DNA of 64,000 bases. It comes from Halomonas sp. SpR1. GTDB taxonomy: Bacteria > Pseudomonadota > Gammaproteobacteria > Pseudomonadales > Halomonadaceae. Under the pieces are notes generated by a model. The model saw only the letters and a program-made list of their open reading frames with translations, did not search any database and was not told the origin of the DNA. The DNA is taken from the NCBI RefSeq assembly GCF_031010175.1, contig NZ_JAUAMB010000003.1, positions 179,239 through 243,238 on the forward strand. The letters run 5' to 3'. Position 1 is the stretch's first letter. Every line of letters begins with the position of its first letter. Below, piece by piece: positions 34,929-44,221 of the stretch. Made by a program: the position numbers and the translations under genes.

Positions 34929-35513
34929 TTAGCTTCTGCCTAACAGCGCATCGCGAAAATCTTTCCCCAAGGGCCGCTCGCCTAGCCAAATACCGAACAT
35001 GGCGCTAGCCAGCTCTGCGTTACCGCCTTCATATAATGTTTCGCCGTTTAGCGCTAGACGCAGCGTGCCACCGTCCCAACTCAGCACATAGCGATCTTGC
35101 GGCTCGACATCCTGGTAGCTTTGGTTAAATGCCTCAATCTCTGCTTCCAACTGGGAAAATTCATAGGCGGTAAGGCTCTTTTGCAGCGTTTCCGTGGTGG
35201 CTTCCGCGAAGTCGCGAGCGTCGATGGAGTGAAAATAAGCAAGCTCCAGACGCCGTGGTACGTCGCTCAACGGCTGCGGCTGGGTTTCTCCTTCAAGCTG
35301 GTAATAGGCGCCGGCATAGGCTGTCCAGATCATGTAACGAAACACGCCGCTCCCAATCAGGCCATAGCGCTGGCCGTGCTCCTCTACCGTGCGCTCAAAG
35401 GCTTCGCCTTTTTCGGTCACACTGCTAGCCATTGCCCAGGGCATTAGCGAGAGCCCCGCAAGCAACAGTGACAATTGAACGGCGCGCCTAGCACTCAATA
35501 TGCGTGTGTACAT
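34929..35513 (-). CDS. Chalcone isomerase-like periplasmic protein
   Basis: 194 residues with a signal peptide (about 1-29, AMA-SSVTEKG). The body GSGVFRYMIWTAYAGAYYQ, LELAYFHSIDARDFAEATTETLQ and the final LASAMFGIWLGERPLGKDFRDALLG match the bacterial chalcone isomerase-like superfamily, which has the fold but lacks plant catalytic residues. Likely binds a fatty acid or related ligand in the periplasm. Monocistronic; true function unknown. Confidence 0.8.
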   Translation of the reverse strand: MYTRILSARRAVQLSLLLAGLSLMPWAMASSVTEKGEAFERTVEEHGQRYGLIGSGVFRYMIWTAYAGAYYQLEGETQPQPLSDVPRRLELAYFHSIDARDFAEATTETLQKSLTAYEFSQLEAEIEAFNQSYQDVEPQDRYVLSWDGGTLRLALNGETLYEGGNAELASAMFGIWLGERPLGKDFRDALLGRS

Positions 35514-35617
35514 AGAACCTCCTTATCTCATCGTATCTATACATACCGATACGCCAAATAAAGGTTCCGTACAATATTTATTATTGTCAGCAAAATACTG
35601 CTGTTCAATTGCGCCGT

Positions 35618-36487
35618 TTACCAAGCGCGGCAGAGCATTAGATCGCAGTGCGGTTCACACAGCAGCATCTCGGTTAGCTGACTGGTGTGATGGGGCTGCC
35701 CACGACTGCCGATCATCACCAGATCCGGCGAGTGGCGTTTCATATACGCCTGCAGCACGTCGCAGGGCGCGCCTTGCTCTAGCACCAACTCAACACCGGG
35801 CACGCCGTCAAGATCCCCCATCAGGCTATCAATTTCGTTGTTCAACTGCTCGCGCAGCCGCAGAACCTCATGCTCCCGCCAGTGGGCGTAATAAGCTTGT
35901 GAACCCAATTCGCGTTCGCCGGGCAGTGTCCAGGCGTGCAGCAGGGTAAGTGTCGCCTCGGGAAAGAGAATCAACGCCTCTTTCAAGGTATGCCGCGCCG
36001 TCAGCGAAAAATCGATAGGCACCAGAATGTGCTGCCAGGGTTGGGTAGGTTGGTGAGAAGCGACCACTACCGGGCAAGGCGCACTGCGCAGTACGCGCAT
36101 GACGGTGGTGCCCGCCAGCAGATCTTTTTGCCCACGCTTGCGATGCATGCCCAGCACAATCAGCTCGGCGTTGCGCTCATGGGCTTCACGAACAATTTCA
36201 ACATGAGGCGAGCCAGCAACGGTCTGGATCAGCGTTTTCGGCGCCTCCAGGGCGTAGTCTTCGCGCAGATCCGTCAGCATGGTGGTGATGTCTTCCACCA
36301 CCGCGCTCTCGACATCGCGCAGCACACGCCGGGGTAGATAGGGATCCAACACGTGCAGCACGTCTAGCTGAACACCTCGGGCATAGGCCAGACGTAAAGC
36401 CCGGGCAAACGCAGCGCGATTGTCAGCAGAGAGATCAGTGGCAAACAAGATCGTACTTGGGATAGTACTTGAGATCGTACGAGGCAT
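35618..36487 (-). CDS. Tandem-domain universal stress protein
   Basis: 289 residues with two UspA folds: residues about 9-145 (TILFATDLSADNRAAFARAL ... VLGMHRKRGQKDLLAGTTVMRVL) and about 150-289 (HILVPIDFSLTARHTLKEAL ... MIGSRGQPHHTSQLTEMLL). UspE-like arrangement. Cytoplasmic nucleotide-binding stress protein. GAGGAG lies 8 nt before the ATG. Stands alone between thiD and the chalcone isomerase-like gene. Confidence 0.87.
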   Translation of the reverse strand: MPRTISSTIPSTILFATDLSADNRAAFARALRLAYARGVQLDVLHVLDPYLPRRVLRDVESAVVEDITTMLTDLREDYALEAPKTLIQTVAGSPHVEIVREAHERNAELIVLGMHRKRGQKDLLAGTTVMRVLRSAPCPVVVASHQPTQPWQHILVPIDFSLTARHTLKEALILFPEATLTLLHAWTLPGERELGSQAYYAHWREHEVLRLREQLNNEIDSLMGDLDGVPGVELVLEQGAPCDVLQAYMKRHSPDLVMIGSRGQPHHTSQLTEMLLCEPHCDLMLCRAW

Positions 36488-36613
36488 GGCGAAACGCTCC
36501 TCGGCTGAGCAGCCCAGCCTTATAAGTCGTTAAGCAAACACTCCTTAGCATGGTGTGCAATGCGCTCTCTGGCAAGTTAGCGGTTGCCCAAATGCCTCAA
36601 AGCGGCACACTCA

Positions 36614-37444
36614 TCACCACCAAGCGTGAAAATGGTGCACCGGGCCACGGCCTTTACCCACGTTTAAGCGCACGCTCGCCTCTAGCGCCGCATGCAGCCA
36701 CTGCTTGGCATCGCTGATGGCGGCTACCGGGGCATCCGTGCCGGCATCCACGGGTAGCTTCGCCAGGCAGGCGGCAATCGCCGAAGAGAGCGCACAGCCG
36801 GTGCCGTGTAAATTGTTGGTATCGATACGCGAGGCGGGCAACCACTCATGAGTATTGGGGGTTGCCAGCAGATCCGGACAGGTGGCCCCGCGCAGATGGC
36901 CACCTTTTAACACCACATAGGGCGCGCCCAACTGCGTCAAGCCCGGCAGCATCGCCTCCATGGCGTCTAAACTGGTGGGCGATGGTGTGTCGAGCAGTAC
37001 CGCGGCCTCTGGCAGGTTGGGAGTAATCACATCGGCCAGCGGCACGAGAATATCGCGTACGGCGCGAATGCCTTCATCGTCGACCAGAATATCGCCGCTT
37101 TTGGCGACCATCACTGGGTCGAGCACAATCCAGCGCGGCCTACGCTGACGCAGCACGTCGGCAATCACCTCGGCGACCTCGCGGCTGGCCACCATGCCAA
37201 TTTTGACCGCATCTATCGTCACATCGTCCAACAGGTGTTCCAACTGCTCGCGAATGGCCTGGGGAGCGACAGGGTACACCGAGGCCACGCCGCAGGTGTT
37301 TTGGGCAATCACCGCGGTAATCACGTTGGTGCCGTAAACGCCGAGGGCTGAAAAGGTTTTCAAATCGCCCTGTAGACCAGCACCACCGGAAGGGTCGGAA
37401 CCCGCGATGGTAAGCACATTGCGAAGACGGGAATGGATAGACAT
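36614..37444 (-). CDS. thiD: Hydroxymethylpyrimidine/phosphomethylpyrimidine kinase
   Basis: 276 residues. Ribokinase-fold enzyme that phosphorylates HMP and HMP-P for thiamine synthesis. LTIAGSDPSGGAGLQGDLKTFSALGVYG is the classic N-terminus, and NNLHGTGCALSSAIAACLA holds the anion hole and catalytic base region (GTGC). Unlinked from thiSG at 14.9 kb. No TPP riboswitch was apparent upstream. Confidence 0.92.
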   Translation of the reverse strand: MSIHSRLRNVLTIAGSDPSGGAGLQGDLKTFSALGVYGTNVITAVIAQNTCGVASVYPVAPQAIREQLEHLLDDVTIDAVKIGMVASREVAEVIADVLRQRRPRWIVLDPVMVAKSGDILVDDEGIRAVRDILVPLADVITPNLPEAAVLLDTPSPTSLDAMEAMLPGLTQLGAPYVVLKGGHLRGATCPDLLATPNTHEWLPASRIDTNNLHGTGCALSSAIAACLAKLPVDAGTDAPVAAISDAKQWLHAALEASVRLNVGKGRGPVHHFHAWW

Positions 37445-37560
37445 GGGGCTCCTTCACGGCAAAATTAGCAACAAACGCCACTGTGCGCCTGCTTTTAAGA
37501 TACCCACTAGGATACCCAAGCTGCACGCCTTATGCTGCTGAAAACGTACCTGCCAGTCAC

Positions 37561-37582
37561 ACAAAAGCCGCCCGAAGGCGGC
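37561..37582 (-). terminator. Rho-independent terminator of the TakP-like TRAP operon
   Basis: GCCGCC (37567-37572), loop CGAA, GGCGGC (37577-37582), followed on the minus strand by TTTTGTGTG. It lies 25 nt after the substrate-binding protein stop. The short loop gives a very stable hairpin. Confidence 0.75.
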
Positions 37583-37606
37583 CATTGCGTGCGTGACCGG
37601 GGCAAA

Positions 37607-38719
37607 CTATTGAGCGGTGTCGCCTTCCGGGTTGCGGGCGTTGTAGTACGCCTGCTCGGAGATGGCGTGGTAATCCTCGACTTTTTCCTGGAACGCTTGA
37701 TAAGAGTCATAGATCCGCGTGGCCAGCTCGCTCGATTCCGCCAACTCTGCAACCACATCAGCCGAATGCTCGCGGGCTTGAGCGAGTACATCGTCAGGGA
37801 TGCGGCGTAGCTCAACATCGTGCTCGTTGACCAGGGTTTCCAACGCATCGTTGTTACGCGCGGTGTACTCATCCAGGACGCTTTGGTTGATGTCGCTAAT
37901 CGCGCTACGCAGGATCGCCTGTAGATCCGCGGGCAGCTCCGCGTAAGCCTCTTCGTTTACGATCGCCTCGAACATCACCGTCGGCTCGTGCCAACCTGGA
38001 TAGTAGTAATAGTCGGCGGCTTGATGCAGGCCAAACGCCAGGTCGTTGTATGGGCCAATCCACTCTGTTGCGTCAATCGCCCCCGACTGCAGAGAGGTAA
38101 AGATCTCGCCGCCCGGCATGTTGACAATGGCTACCCCCATGCGGCTCATGACTTCGCCACCCAGGCCGGGCATACGCATTTTCAGGCCGTTCAGGTCGTC
38201 AACCGAGTTAATCTCTTTGTTGTACCAGCCGCCCATCTGCACGCCCGAGGCGCCCGCGACCATTACGTCTACGCCGAAGTCATCGTAAAGCTCGTTCCAC
38301 AGCTCCATACCGCCGCCATAGTTTAGCCAGGCGTTCATCTCTTGGGCATTCATCCCAAACGGCACGGCGGCAAAGAATTGTGCGGCAGGTGCTTTGCCCT
38401 TCCAGTAGTAGGAGGCGGAGTGGCCAAGTTCAGCGGTACCTTCGGAAACGGCGTCAAATACCTCAAAACCCGGCACCAATTGACCAGCACCGAAGACTTC
38501 GATGGTCAAACGACCATTCGACATTTCGTCGACCAGCTGGGATAGGCGCTCTGGGCCTTGACCAACGCCGGGGAAGTTCTTCGGCCAGGAGGTAACCATT
38601 TTCCACCGGAACTCGTCTTCTTGTGCCTGGGCGTGATTATCAACGCTAGAGACCACCAGCAAACTGGCGGAAAGTGCGGTCGTCATGGCAATGGCGACGG
38701 GGAGTGTTTTGGCTTTCAT
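37607..38719 (-). CDS. TRAP transporter substrate-binding protein, TakP-like (2-oxo acid type)
   Basis: 370 residues, signal peptide about 1-32. FRWKMVTSWPKNFPGVGQGPERL, then ATEWIGPYNDLAFGLHQAADYYYYPGWHEP, correspond to the ligand-binding region of TakP of Rhodobacter, which binds 2-oxo monocarboxylates with a sodium ion. It stands downstream of its permease genes, separated by 174 bp. Ligand is inferred from this resemblance; lactate or related acids are alternatives. Confidence 0.85.
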   Translation of the reverse strand: MKAKTLPVAIAMTTALSASLLVVSSVDNHAQAQEDEFRWKMVTSWPKNFPGVGQGPERLSQLVDEMSNGRLTIEVFGAGQLVPGFEVFDAVSEGTAELGHSASYYWKGKAPAAQFFAAVPFGMNAQEMNAWLNYGGGMELWNELYDDFGVDVMVAGASGVQMGGWYNKEINSVDDLNGLKMRMPGLGGEVMSRMGVAIVNMPGGEIFTSLQSGAIDATEWIGPYNDLAFGLHQAADYYYYPGWHEPTVMFEAIVNEEAYAELPADLQAILRSAISDINQSVLDEYTARNNDALETLVNEHDVELRRIPDDVLAQAREHSADVVAELAESSELATRIYDSYQAFQEKVEDYHAISEQAYYNARNPEGDTAQ

Positions 38720-38892
38720 ACAATAACCCTCTTGCTTTCTATTATTACTATTATTGAGTAGGGAATACCCCGCCTAGCGTAGAACACTAGGCGGTTTGCT
38801 ACAGGCCATTCATGGCTATTGACTGCTTTTTAATTAGGTTGCCACATCTATCCGTTGATAGCTGCGCTGTTTTTCAACTAATCGCGCGTTAA

Positions 38893-40296
38893 TTAAAACT
38901 GATCAGGGAGCCACGTTGCCAGCTGTGGGAAGAACGTCAGCAAGAGCAGCATACCCAGTTGCATCAGAATAAACGGGATAACACCACGGTAAATCGCTGA
39001 TGTAGACACAGACGGCGGCGCCACACCGCGCAGATAGAACAGCGCGAAGCCAAAGGGTGGCGTTAAGAACGACGTTTGCAGGTTTATTGCGATCATGATG
39101 CCCAGCCAAATCGGGTCAAGCCCCATAGCCAGCAGAATCGGCCCGACAATGGGCACCACCACAAAGGTGATTTCGATAAAGTCGAGAATAAAGCCGAGCA
39201 GGAAAATCACCAGCATAACGATAATCGTCGCGCCGACCACCCCGCCAGGCATTCCCTCGAACAATTCGGTCACCATATGCTCGCCGCCGTAAGCACGAAA
39301 GACCAGCGAAAACAGCGCCGCACCGATCAGAATCAAAAACACCATGGTGGTGACGTGGGTAGTCGAGCGCAGTACGTCTTTTAGGGTCGCCCAATCAAGC
39401 TGACGATAGGCCAATGCCAACACTAAAGCACCGAAGGCGCCCACTGCCGAGGCCTCGGTGGGGGTGGCAAAACCGCTTAAGATCGAGCCCAGTACCGCCA
39501 CAATCAGCACCACGGGAGGCACCAACCCTTTGAGCAGCAGCATGCCAATCCCTGAGGTATGGCCAAGCTCGGCCATTAACTCTTCACGGTCGGCAGCAGG
39601 CGCCATATGCGGGCGCAACCACGCCACCAGAGCAACGTAAATCATATACATCACGACCAGCAGCAAGCCAGGCACTAGCGCGCCCATAAACAGGTCGCCC
39701 ACCGAGACGGTCTTAGGGCTAAAAATGCCCATATCCAGCTGCGCTTGTTGATACGCCGATGACAGCACATCACCCAGCAGTACCAGGGCAATGGAGGGGG
39801 GAATGATTTGGCCCAGGGTGCCGGTAGCGCAAATGGTGCCTGTGGCTAACGATGTGCTGTAGCCACGCTTGAGCATGGTCGGCAGCGACATCAACCCCAT
39901 GGTGACCACGGTGGCCCCCACAATACCGGTAGAGGCCGCCATCAACATGCCCACCAGGGTCACCGAAATACCCAAACCGCCGCGCATGGCGCCAAACAGC
40001 AGGGCCATGGCATCGAGCAGCGTCTCGGCGACTTTGGATTTTTCCAGCAACACGCCCATTAAAACAAACAGTGGCACCGCCAACAGCGTTTGGTTGGTCA
40101 TAATGCCGTAGAGCCGGTTGGGCAAGGCGGCGAGATAGCCACTATCGAAGTTGGCGTCGATACCCATCGCTTCCAGGCCCAGCCCCATACCGGCAAACAG
40201 CAGCGCCGTACCCGCCAGCGAGAGCGCCACGGGAAAGCCGAACATCAGCACGATGCATATAACGGCAAATAAAATAATCGGCATGAATTCCAGCAT
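38893..40296 (-). CDS. TRAP transporter large permease subunit (DctM)
   Basis: 467 residues from the ATG at 40296, which shares its A with the stop of the small subunit (TGATG); a TTG one codon earlier is possible. About twelve membrane segments with AVPLFVLMGVLLEKSKVAETLLDAM, AASTGIVGATVVTMGLMSLP and GTLGQIIPPSIALVLLGD, all typical of DctM. Translocation subunit for the TakP-like binding protein encoded next. Confidence 0.9.
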   Translation of the reverse strand: MLEFMPIILFAVICIVLMFGFPVALSLAGTALLFAGMGLGLEAMGIDANFDSGYLAALPNRLYGIMTNQTLLAVPLFVLMGVLLEKSKVAETLLDAMALLFGAMRGGLGISVTLVGMLMAASTGIVGATVVTMGLMSLPTMLKRGYSTSLATGTICATGTLGQIIPPSIALVLLGDVLSSAYQQAQLDMGIFSPKTVSVGDLFMGALVPGLLLVVMYMIYVALVAWLRPHMAPAADREELMAELGHTSGIGMLLLKGLVPPVVLIVAVLGSILSGFATPTEASAVGAFGALVLALAYRQLDWATLKDVLRSTTHVTTMVFLILIGAALFSLVFRAYGGEHMVTELFEGMPGGVVGATIIVMLVIFLLGFILDFIEITFVVVPIVGPILLAMGLDPIWLGIMIAINLQTSFLTPPFGFALFYLRGVAPPSVSTSAIYRGVIPFILMQLGMLLLLTFFPQLATWLPDQF

Positions 40297-40856
40297 CAAA
40301 CACGCTCCTCAAGGTGATTGCCACCGGCAGCGGACGGCACTATCCGCCCGGCCATCACGTAGCCATTGCGCACAATCTCAATCACGCCTTGCACGATCAT
40401 CAGCACGGCAAACAGCGGTATTAAGGTTTTCAGTGCGTAGACGGCCGGAATACCGCCATAATCGGAGGAGGTTTCCAGAATACGCCAGGAGTTGGCAACG
40501 TAACCCAGGCTGGAAGCGATAATGAAGATCATCACTGGAATCAACAGCGTGATAATACCTACGACATTGATTAATGCCTGGCGGCGCGGTGTCATCCCTC
40601 GGTAGAAGATATCCACCCGCACGTGGCCGTCGTGGCGAAAGGTATAAGCGGCCGCAAGCATAAACACACTGGCGTGCATATACATCACGAGCTCTTGCAT
40701 AAAGATGCTGTTCACACTGAAGGCGTAACGCAGCAGTACAATCGCGAACTGAATCAACATCATAATGATGATCAGCCACGCAAGGGTACGCCCGAACCAC
40801 TCTGAAGCGCGGTCCAGCGCACCAATAAACGCAGGTAGTTGTGTTGTGTCCGACAT
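40296..40856 (-). CDS. TRAP transporter small permease subunit (DctQ)
   Basis: 186 residues from the ATG at 40856 (MSDTTQL); a frame open to 40904 adds 16 residues with no better RBS. Four hydrophobic segments (about 22-42, 56-74, 92-117, 135-160) and RHDGHVRVDIFYRGMTPRRQALINVVG, a standard DctQ motif. First gene of the TRAP operon. Confidence 0.85.
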   Translation of the reverse strand: MSDTTQLPAFIGALDRASEWFGRTLAWLIIIMMLIQFAIVLLRYAFSVNSIFMQELVMYMHASVFMLAAAYTFRHDGHVRVDIFYRGMTPRRQALINVVGIITLLIPVMIFIIASSLGYVANSWRILETSSDYGGIPAVYALKTLIPLFAVLMIVQGVIEIVRNGYVMAGRIVPSAAGGNHLEERV

Positions 40857-40958
40857 GGGAGTGTCTCGCGTAAAACGGCTAAGAGGAGTCAGCGCTCCAG
40901 ACAATAGCGCATATACGCTTACAATGCAGCGCCCTCGCGCTGCACAGCGTGCTTATTA

Positions 40959-41795
40959 TTAAACGCTTGGGCGAATTGCCGCTAAACAGGCCTCTGGCAA
41001 GGGTAGATCGACAGCGATCGGCAGGTGATCGGAGAACAGATGATCAAGCACGTGCACCTCGGCGGCCTCTAACGACTGCGACAACAAAATATGATCCAGC
41101 GCGTGGCGCGGCTGCCAGGAGGGGTAACTTAGCAGGGGTTTAACCGGATGCAGTGGTAGCGACGCACTAAAACGCTCATGGGCATGCAGCTGGTCAGGGG
41201 TACAGTTGAGATCTCCCATCACCACAACGTGGCGCAGCGGCTGGATAATCTCACTTAGATAATTGAGCTGACGCACCCGACCACGATGGCTGAGCGCTAA
41301 GTGGGCAACAAATATGTGCAGCGCATCCGGCCCTTCACCAAAGCGCGCATGAATCGCACCGCGGCCAGGCATCGCCCCCGGTAAACGGTGCTCTTCTACT
41401 TGGCTGGGCACCAACCGCGAGAGCAAACCGTTACTGTGCTGAGCAATACGTCCCAGATTACGATTGAGCTGCTGAACGTGATGGGGAAACCCCGCTTTGG
41501 CAGCGAGGTACTCCACCTGGTTGACGCGGCTAGAGCGAAAACTACCACCATCGACCTCTTGGAGACCGACCACGTCATACTTGCTCAGCACCTCCCCCAT
41601 TACATCCAGCCGCTGCTGGCGACGCGGGTGAGGCAGAAGGTGCTGCCAGCTGCGCGTGAGATAATGATGATACGCCGATGTCTGGATACCCACTTGCAAA
41701 TTAAAGGTCAGCAGACGCAGTTGCCCGTCTTCAAACAGCGTCGAGCGTGGGCCGTTTATGGCTGTTTCATCACGCTCTCTGGTTTCGCGCAACAC
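40959..41795 (-). CDS. Endonuclease/exonuclease/phosphatase family protein
   Basis: 278 residues of the EEP fold: LLTFNLQVG (metal Asn), VVGLQEVDGG (metal Glu), FVAHLALSHRGRVRQLNYL, VVMGDLNCTP (Asp/Asn) and LFSDHLPIAVDL (catalytic SDH). No signal peptide. Mg-dependent phosphoesterase with unknown substrate: nucleic acid, phosphoinositide-like or other. Two nt after the dsbA stop, so the two are co-transcribed. Confidence 0.85.
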   Translation of the reverse strand: MLRETRERDETAINGPRSTLFEDGQLRLLTFNLQVGIQTSAYHHYLTRSWQHLLPHPRRQQRLDVMGEVLSKYDVVGLQEVDGGSFRSSRVNQVEYLAAKAGFPHHVQQLNRNLGRIAQHSNGLLSRLVPSQVEEHRLPGAMPGRGAIHARFGEGPDALHIFVAHLALSHRGRVRQLNYLSEIIQPLRHVVVMGDLNCTPDQLHAHERFSASLPLHPVKPLLSYPSWQPRHALDHILLSQSLEAAEVHVLDHLFSDHLPIAVDLPLPEACLAAIRPSV

Positions 41796-41797
41796 GG

Positions 41798-42439
41798 TTA
41801 TTCTGCGCGCTCTTCACGCACCTGTTCGACCAACGCCTCGGCGATTTTCGGCATGTTGTCCAGGCTGCCGGCCGAACTTGGCGTAACCAGATAACGACCA
41901 TCAATCACAATGGCCGGCACGCCCATTAACTTCATTTTGCGCATACGATTATTGGCAGCATTCACTTCACTGCGCACACCAAAGTCGGTCAGCGCTTTCT
42001 TGGCTTCTTCTTCACTGACACCATAGTTGGCGAAGAAAGCAGCGATATCATCTGTCTCGGTAAGCGACTGATTTTCCTGATGGATGGCGTTAAAGAAGTC
42101 GGCGTGGAGTTCATCTTCGATGCCCAGCGACTCAGCCGCGTAAAATGCTGTAGCGTGGGTATTCCAATCACCGCCCATGGTGGCAGGCATTTTGACTACA
42201 CTAACGTCATCTTCCAGCGTCTCGTACCACTCGTTAATCGGCGTTTGCAGCCGATAGCAGTGGGGGCAGCCAAACCAGAATATTTCGGTGACTTCAATTT
42301 GCCCGTCGCTAACCTGGGTTTCTACCGGCGACTCAAGTAGCTCATAGTGCTGGCCTTCCACTACTTCCTGGGCACTTACCGCCGCAGAAAGTCCTAAACC
42401 TGCCACTGCAACCATTAGCGTTTTAAACATGTTAGACAT
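41798..42439 (-). CDS. dsbA: Thiol:disulfide interchange protein DsbA
   Basis: 213 residues with a signal peptide (about 1-23, VSA-QEVVEG). Thioredoxin-like with the active site C-P-H-C (FWFGCPHCYRL) and the cis-Pro loop GVPAIVIDGRYLV. It introduces disulfides into exported proteins. First gene before the EEP gene, downstream of cytochrome c4, as often in gammaproteobacteria. Confidence 0.93.
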   Translation of the reverse strand: MSNMFKTLMVAVAGLGLSAAVSAQEVVEGQHYELLESPVETQVSDGQIEVTEIFWFGCPHCYRLQTPINEWYETLEDDVSVVKMPATMGGDWNTHATAFYAAESLGIEDELHADFFNAIHQENQSLTETDDIAAFFANYGVSEEEAKKALTDFGVRSEVNAANNRMRKMKLMGVPAIVIDGRYLVTPSSAGSLDNMPKIAEALVEQVREERAE

Positions 42440-42574
42440 CGTGTACGTTTCTCCGTGGGGTAAGCGAGAAGTGAGACCGTGGATACACTCGCGGGTTCCC
42501 CCAGCTAGCGAACGTTGCCAAGAACGCTGCTAAGTGAGGGCCCGCAAACGGCATAAGGAAGTGTATTTACAACC

Positions 42575-43204
42575 TTAGTTCAAACCCAACACATAGTTAG
42601 CCACGGCTTCCATATCGTTGTCGCTCATTTTTGAAGCGATGTCGCCCATGATGTTGTTGGGGCTGTTGTTACGCTCGCCTGCCGCGAAATCCTGCAGCGT
42701 TGAGACCGTGTACTGAGCGTGCTGCCCGGAAAGGCCTGGGTAAACGGCACTGCCGATACCGACACCAGTCGGGGTGTGGCAGGCTGAACAGGCGGGGATA
42801 CCTTTCGATATATCACCAGCGCGGTACAGCTCTTCACCGCGAGCCAGTAATTCAGCGTCTTCGTCGCTGGTTTGCCCCAGATTGGCATCCTGGCGCGCGA
42901 AGTGTGCTGCCACGTCCCAGGCGTCCTGGTCAGAGTAGTCATCCACCAGACCGGCCATTTGCGGAACTATGCGGTTTCCATCGCGGATATCCATAATCTG
43001 TTTGGCCAGATAGGACATCTGCTGACCCGCCAGGTTAGGAAAAGCGCCCGATGGGCTAATGCCCTGCTGCCCATGACAGGCGGCGCAGGTTTGGGCCCTT
43101 TCCTGGCCAGCAGATGCGTCTGCATCGGCTTGGTAGTCCGTTTGAGCGTGGGCGATGCCAACGGCGCCCATGGTAATTGCTAGGCTTGCCAGTAACTTTC
43201 TCAT
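42575..43204 (-). CDS. Dihaem cytochrome c4
   Basis: 209 residues with a signal peptide (1-20, AHA-QTDY). Two class I haem sites: C40-AA-C43-H44 and C139-SA-C142-H143, each in one half of the protein, with methionines M83 and M186/M193 as candidate axial ligands. Periplasmic electron carrier to terminal oxidases. Divergent from engB across a 357-bp gap. Confidence 0.92.
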   Translation of the reverse strand: MRKLLASLAITMGAVGIAHAQTDYQADADASAGQERAQTCAACHGQQGISPSGAFPNLAGQQMSYLAKQIMDIRDGNRIVPQMAGLVDDYSDQDAWDVAAHFARQDANLGQTSDEDAELLARGEELYRAGDISKGIPACSACHTPTGVGIGSAVYPGLSGQHAQYTVSTLQDFAAGERNNSPNNIMGDIASKMSDNDMEAVANYVLGLN

Positions 43205-43561
43205 TGCTATTCCACTATGCCGTTTTATGTTTGACTGGTACGCATCCTGGGCGCTTCCCAGGCTTCACAAGTTACCAGGGTTAGCTCCGCCAATACCAAC
43301 CTCCGCTAATACCAATAACGTATCGCGATGGTACACTAGCGCCCCAGGTCGCAGATATAAACCGCTTGCATTATAACGAATCACCCCAGCGGCGGGAATG
43401 CAAGTGCTTACCTGCTTTAGGGGTAATTCGTCGCGGTACCGCTCTCAATTCTTTATCATGAGTCGCTATTATGCGTTCTACTTTACCTGATGGTGAGGCG
43501 ATAATGAGTTGATCGTGCGCAGAGTAGGCCGCTTTTATGTTCGTTTTTCAGGATTAACCCC
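43205..43561. other. Intergenic region between cytochrome c4 and engB with a 16-bp tandem repeat
   Basis: CTCCGCCAATACCAAC (43285-43300) is followed at once by CTCCGCTAATACCAAT (43301-43316), 14/16 identical. The rest should hold the two divergent promoters. In several gammaproteobacteria sRNAs lie near engB/polA, but I found no hairpin with a T run here and make no RNA call. Confidence 0.5.
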
Positions 43562-44200
43562 ATGACTACCCCCCATGATAGCCCAGTCCCTCGGCTGAAC
43601 TACCCGACGGCAAGTTTTCTTATTAGCGCCCCCACTTTGGCCCTGTGCCCGGATGATACCGGCGCAGAAGTCGCCTTTGCCGGACGTTCAAACGCGGGCA
43701 AATCAAGTGCTATCAACGCATTAACGCAACAAAATGCGTTAGCGCGTACCTCGCGTACGCCGGGGCGCACCCAACTGATCAACTTTTTCAGCGTGATGAA
43801 CGACGAGGCGCGGCGCTTGGTCGACCTGCCCGGCTACGGCTACGCCAAGGTACCGGAGGCGGTCAAACTCGAGTGGCAGAAGCACCTAGCCGAGTACTTA
43901 CGCAACCGTTTTAGCCTGCGCGGCTTAGTACTGCTAATGGACGTGCGCCACCCGCTCACCGAGTTCGACCAAATGATGCTCGATTATGCCGACCAGCGCG
44001 GTATGCCGGTGCATATTTTGCTCACCAAAGCCGACAAACTGAAACGAGGCCCGGCCAGTGCTGCCTTGCAGAAAGTACGCTCGCGATTGAAGGAGTGGGA
44101 AGACCTCGTCTCCGTTCAGCTATTCTCTTCGCTTAAGCGCGACGGCGTCGACACGCTGTCCCAGAAGCTCAATCAGTGGCTGTATACGCCACCTGAATAA
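43562..44200 (+). CDS. engB: Ribosome biogenesis GTPase EngB (YihA/YsxC)
   Basis: 212 residues. G-protein motifs in order: [14 protein letters not shown] (G1), [14 protein letters not shown] (G2), [12 protein letters not shown] (G3), [11 protein letters not shown] (G4) and SSLKRDGV (G5). Essential GTPase for large-subunit ribosome assembly. Convergent with yigB. Confidence 0.94.
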   Translation: MTTPHDSPVPRLNYPTASFLISAPTLALCPDDTGAEVAFAGRSNAGKSSAINALTQQNALARTSRTPGRTQLINFFSVMNDEARRLVDLPGYGYAKVPEAVKLEWQKHLAEYLRNRFSLRGLVLLMDVRHPLTEFDQMMLDYADQRGMPVHILLTKADKLKRGPASAALQKVRSRLKEWEDLVSVQLFSSLKRDGVDTLSQKLNQWLYTPPE

Positions 44201-44221
44201 TATCGCTCTTGCTCCGCTGAT

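Noticed and set aside
38770..38794. Hairpin CCGCCTAG/CTAGGCGG between TRAP permease and binding protein genes
   Set aside because: It has no T-run on the transcribed strand, so a terminator call is not supported; it may be an mRNA stabilising stem.
43205..43561. Spot 42-like or other sRNA near engB
   Set aside because: No promoter-hairpin-T-run combination was visible; only a short 16-bp tandem repeat.
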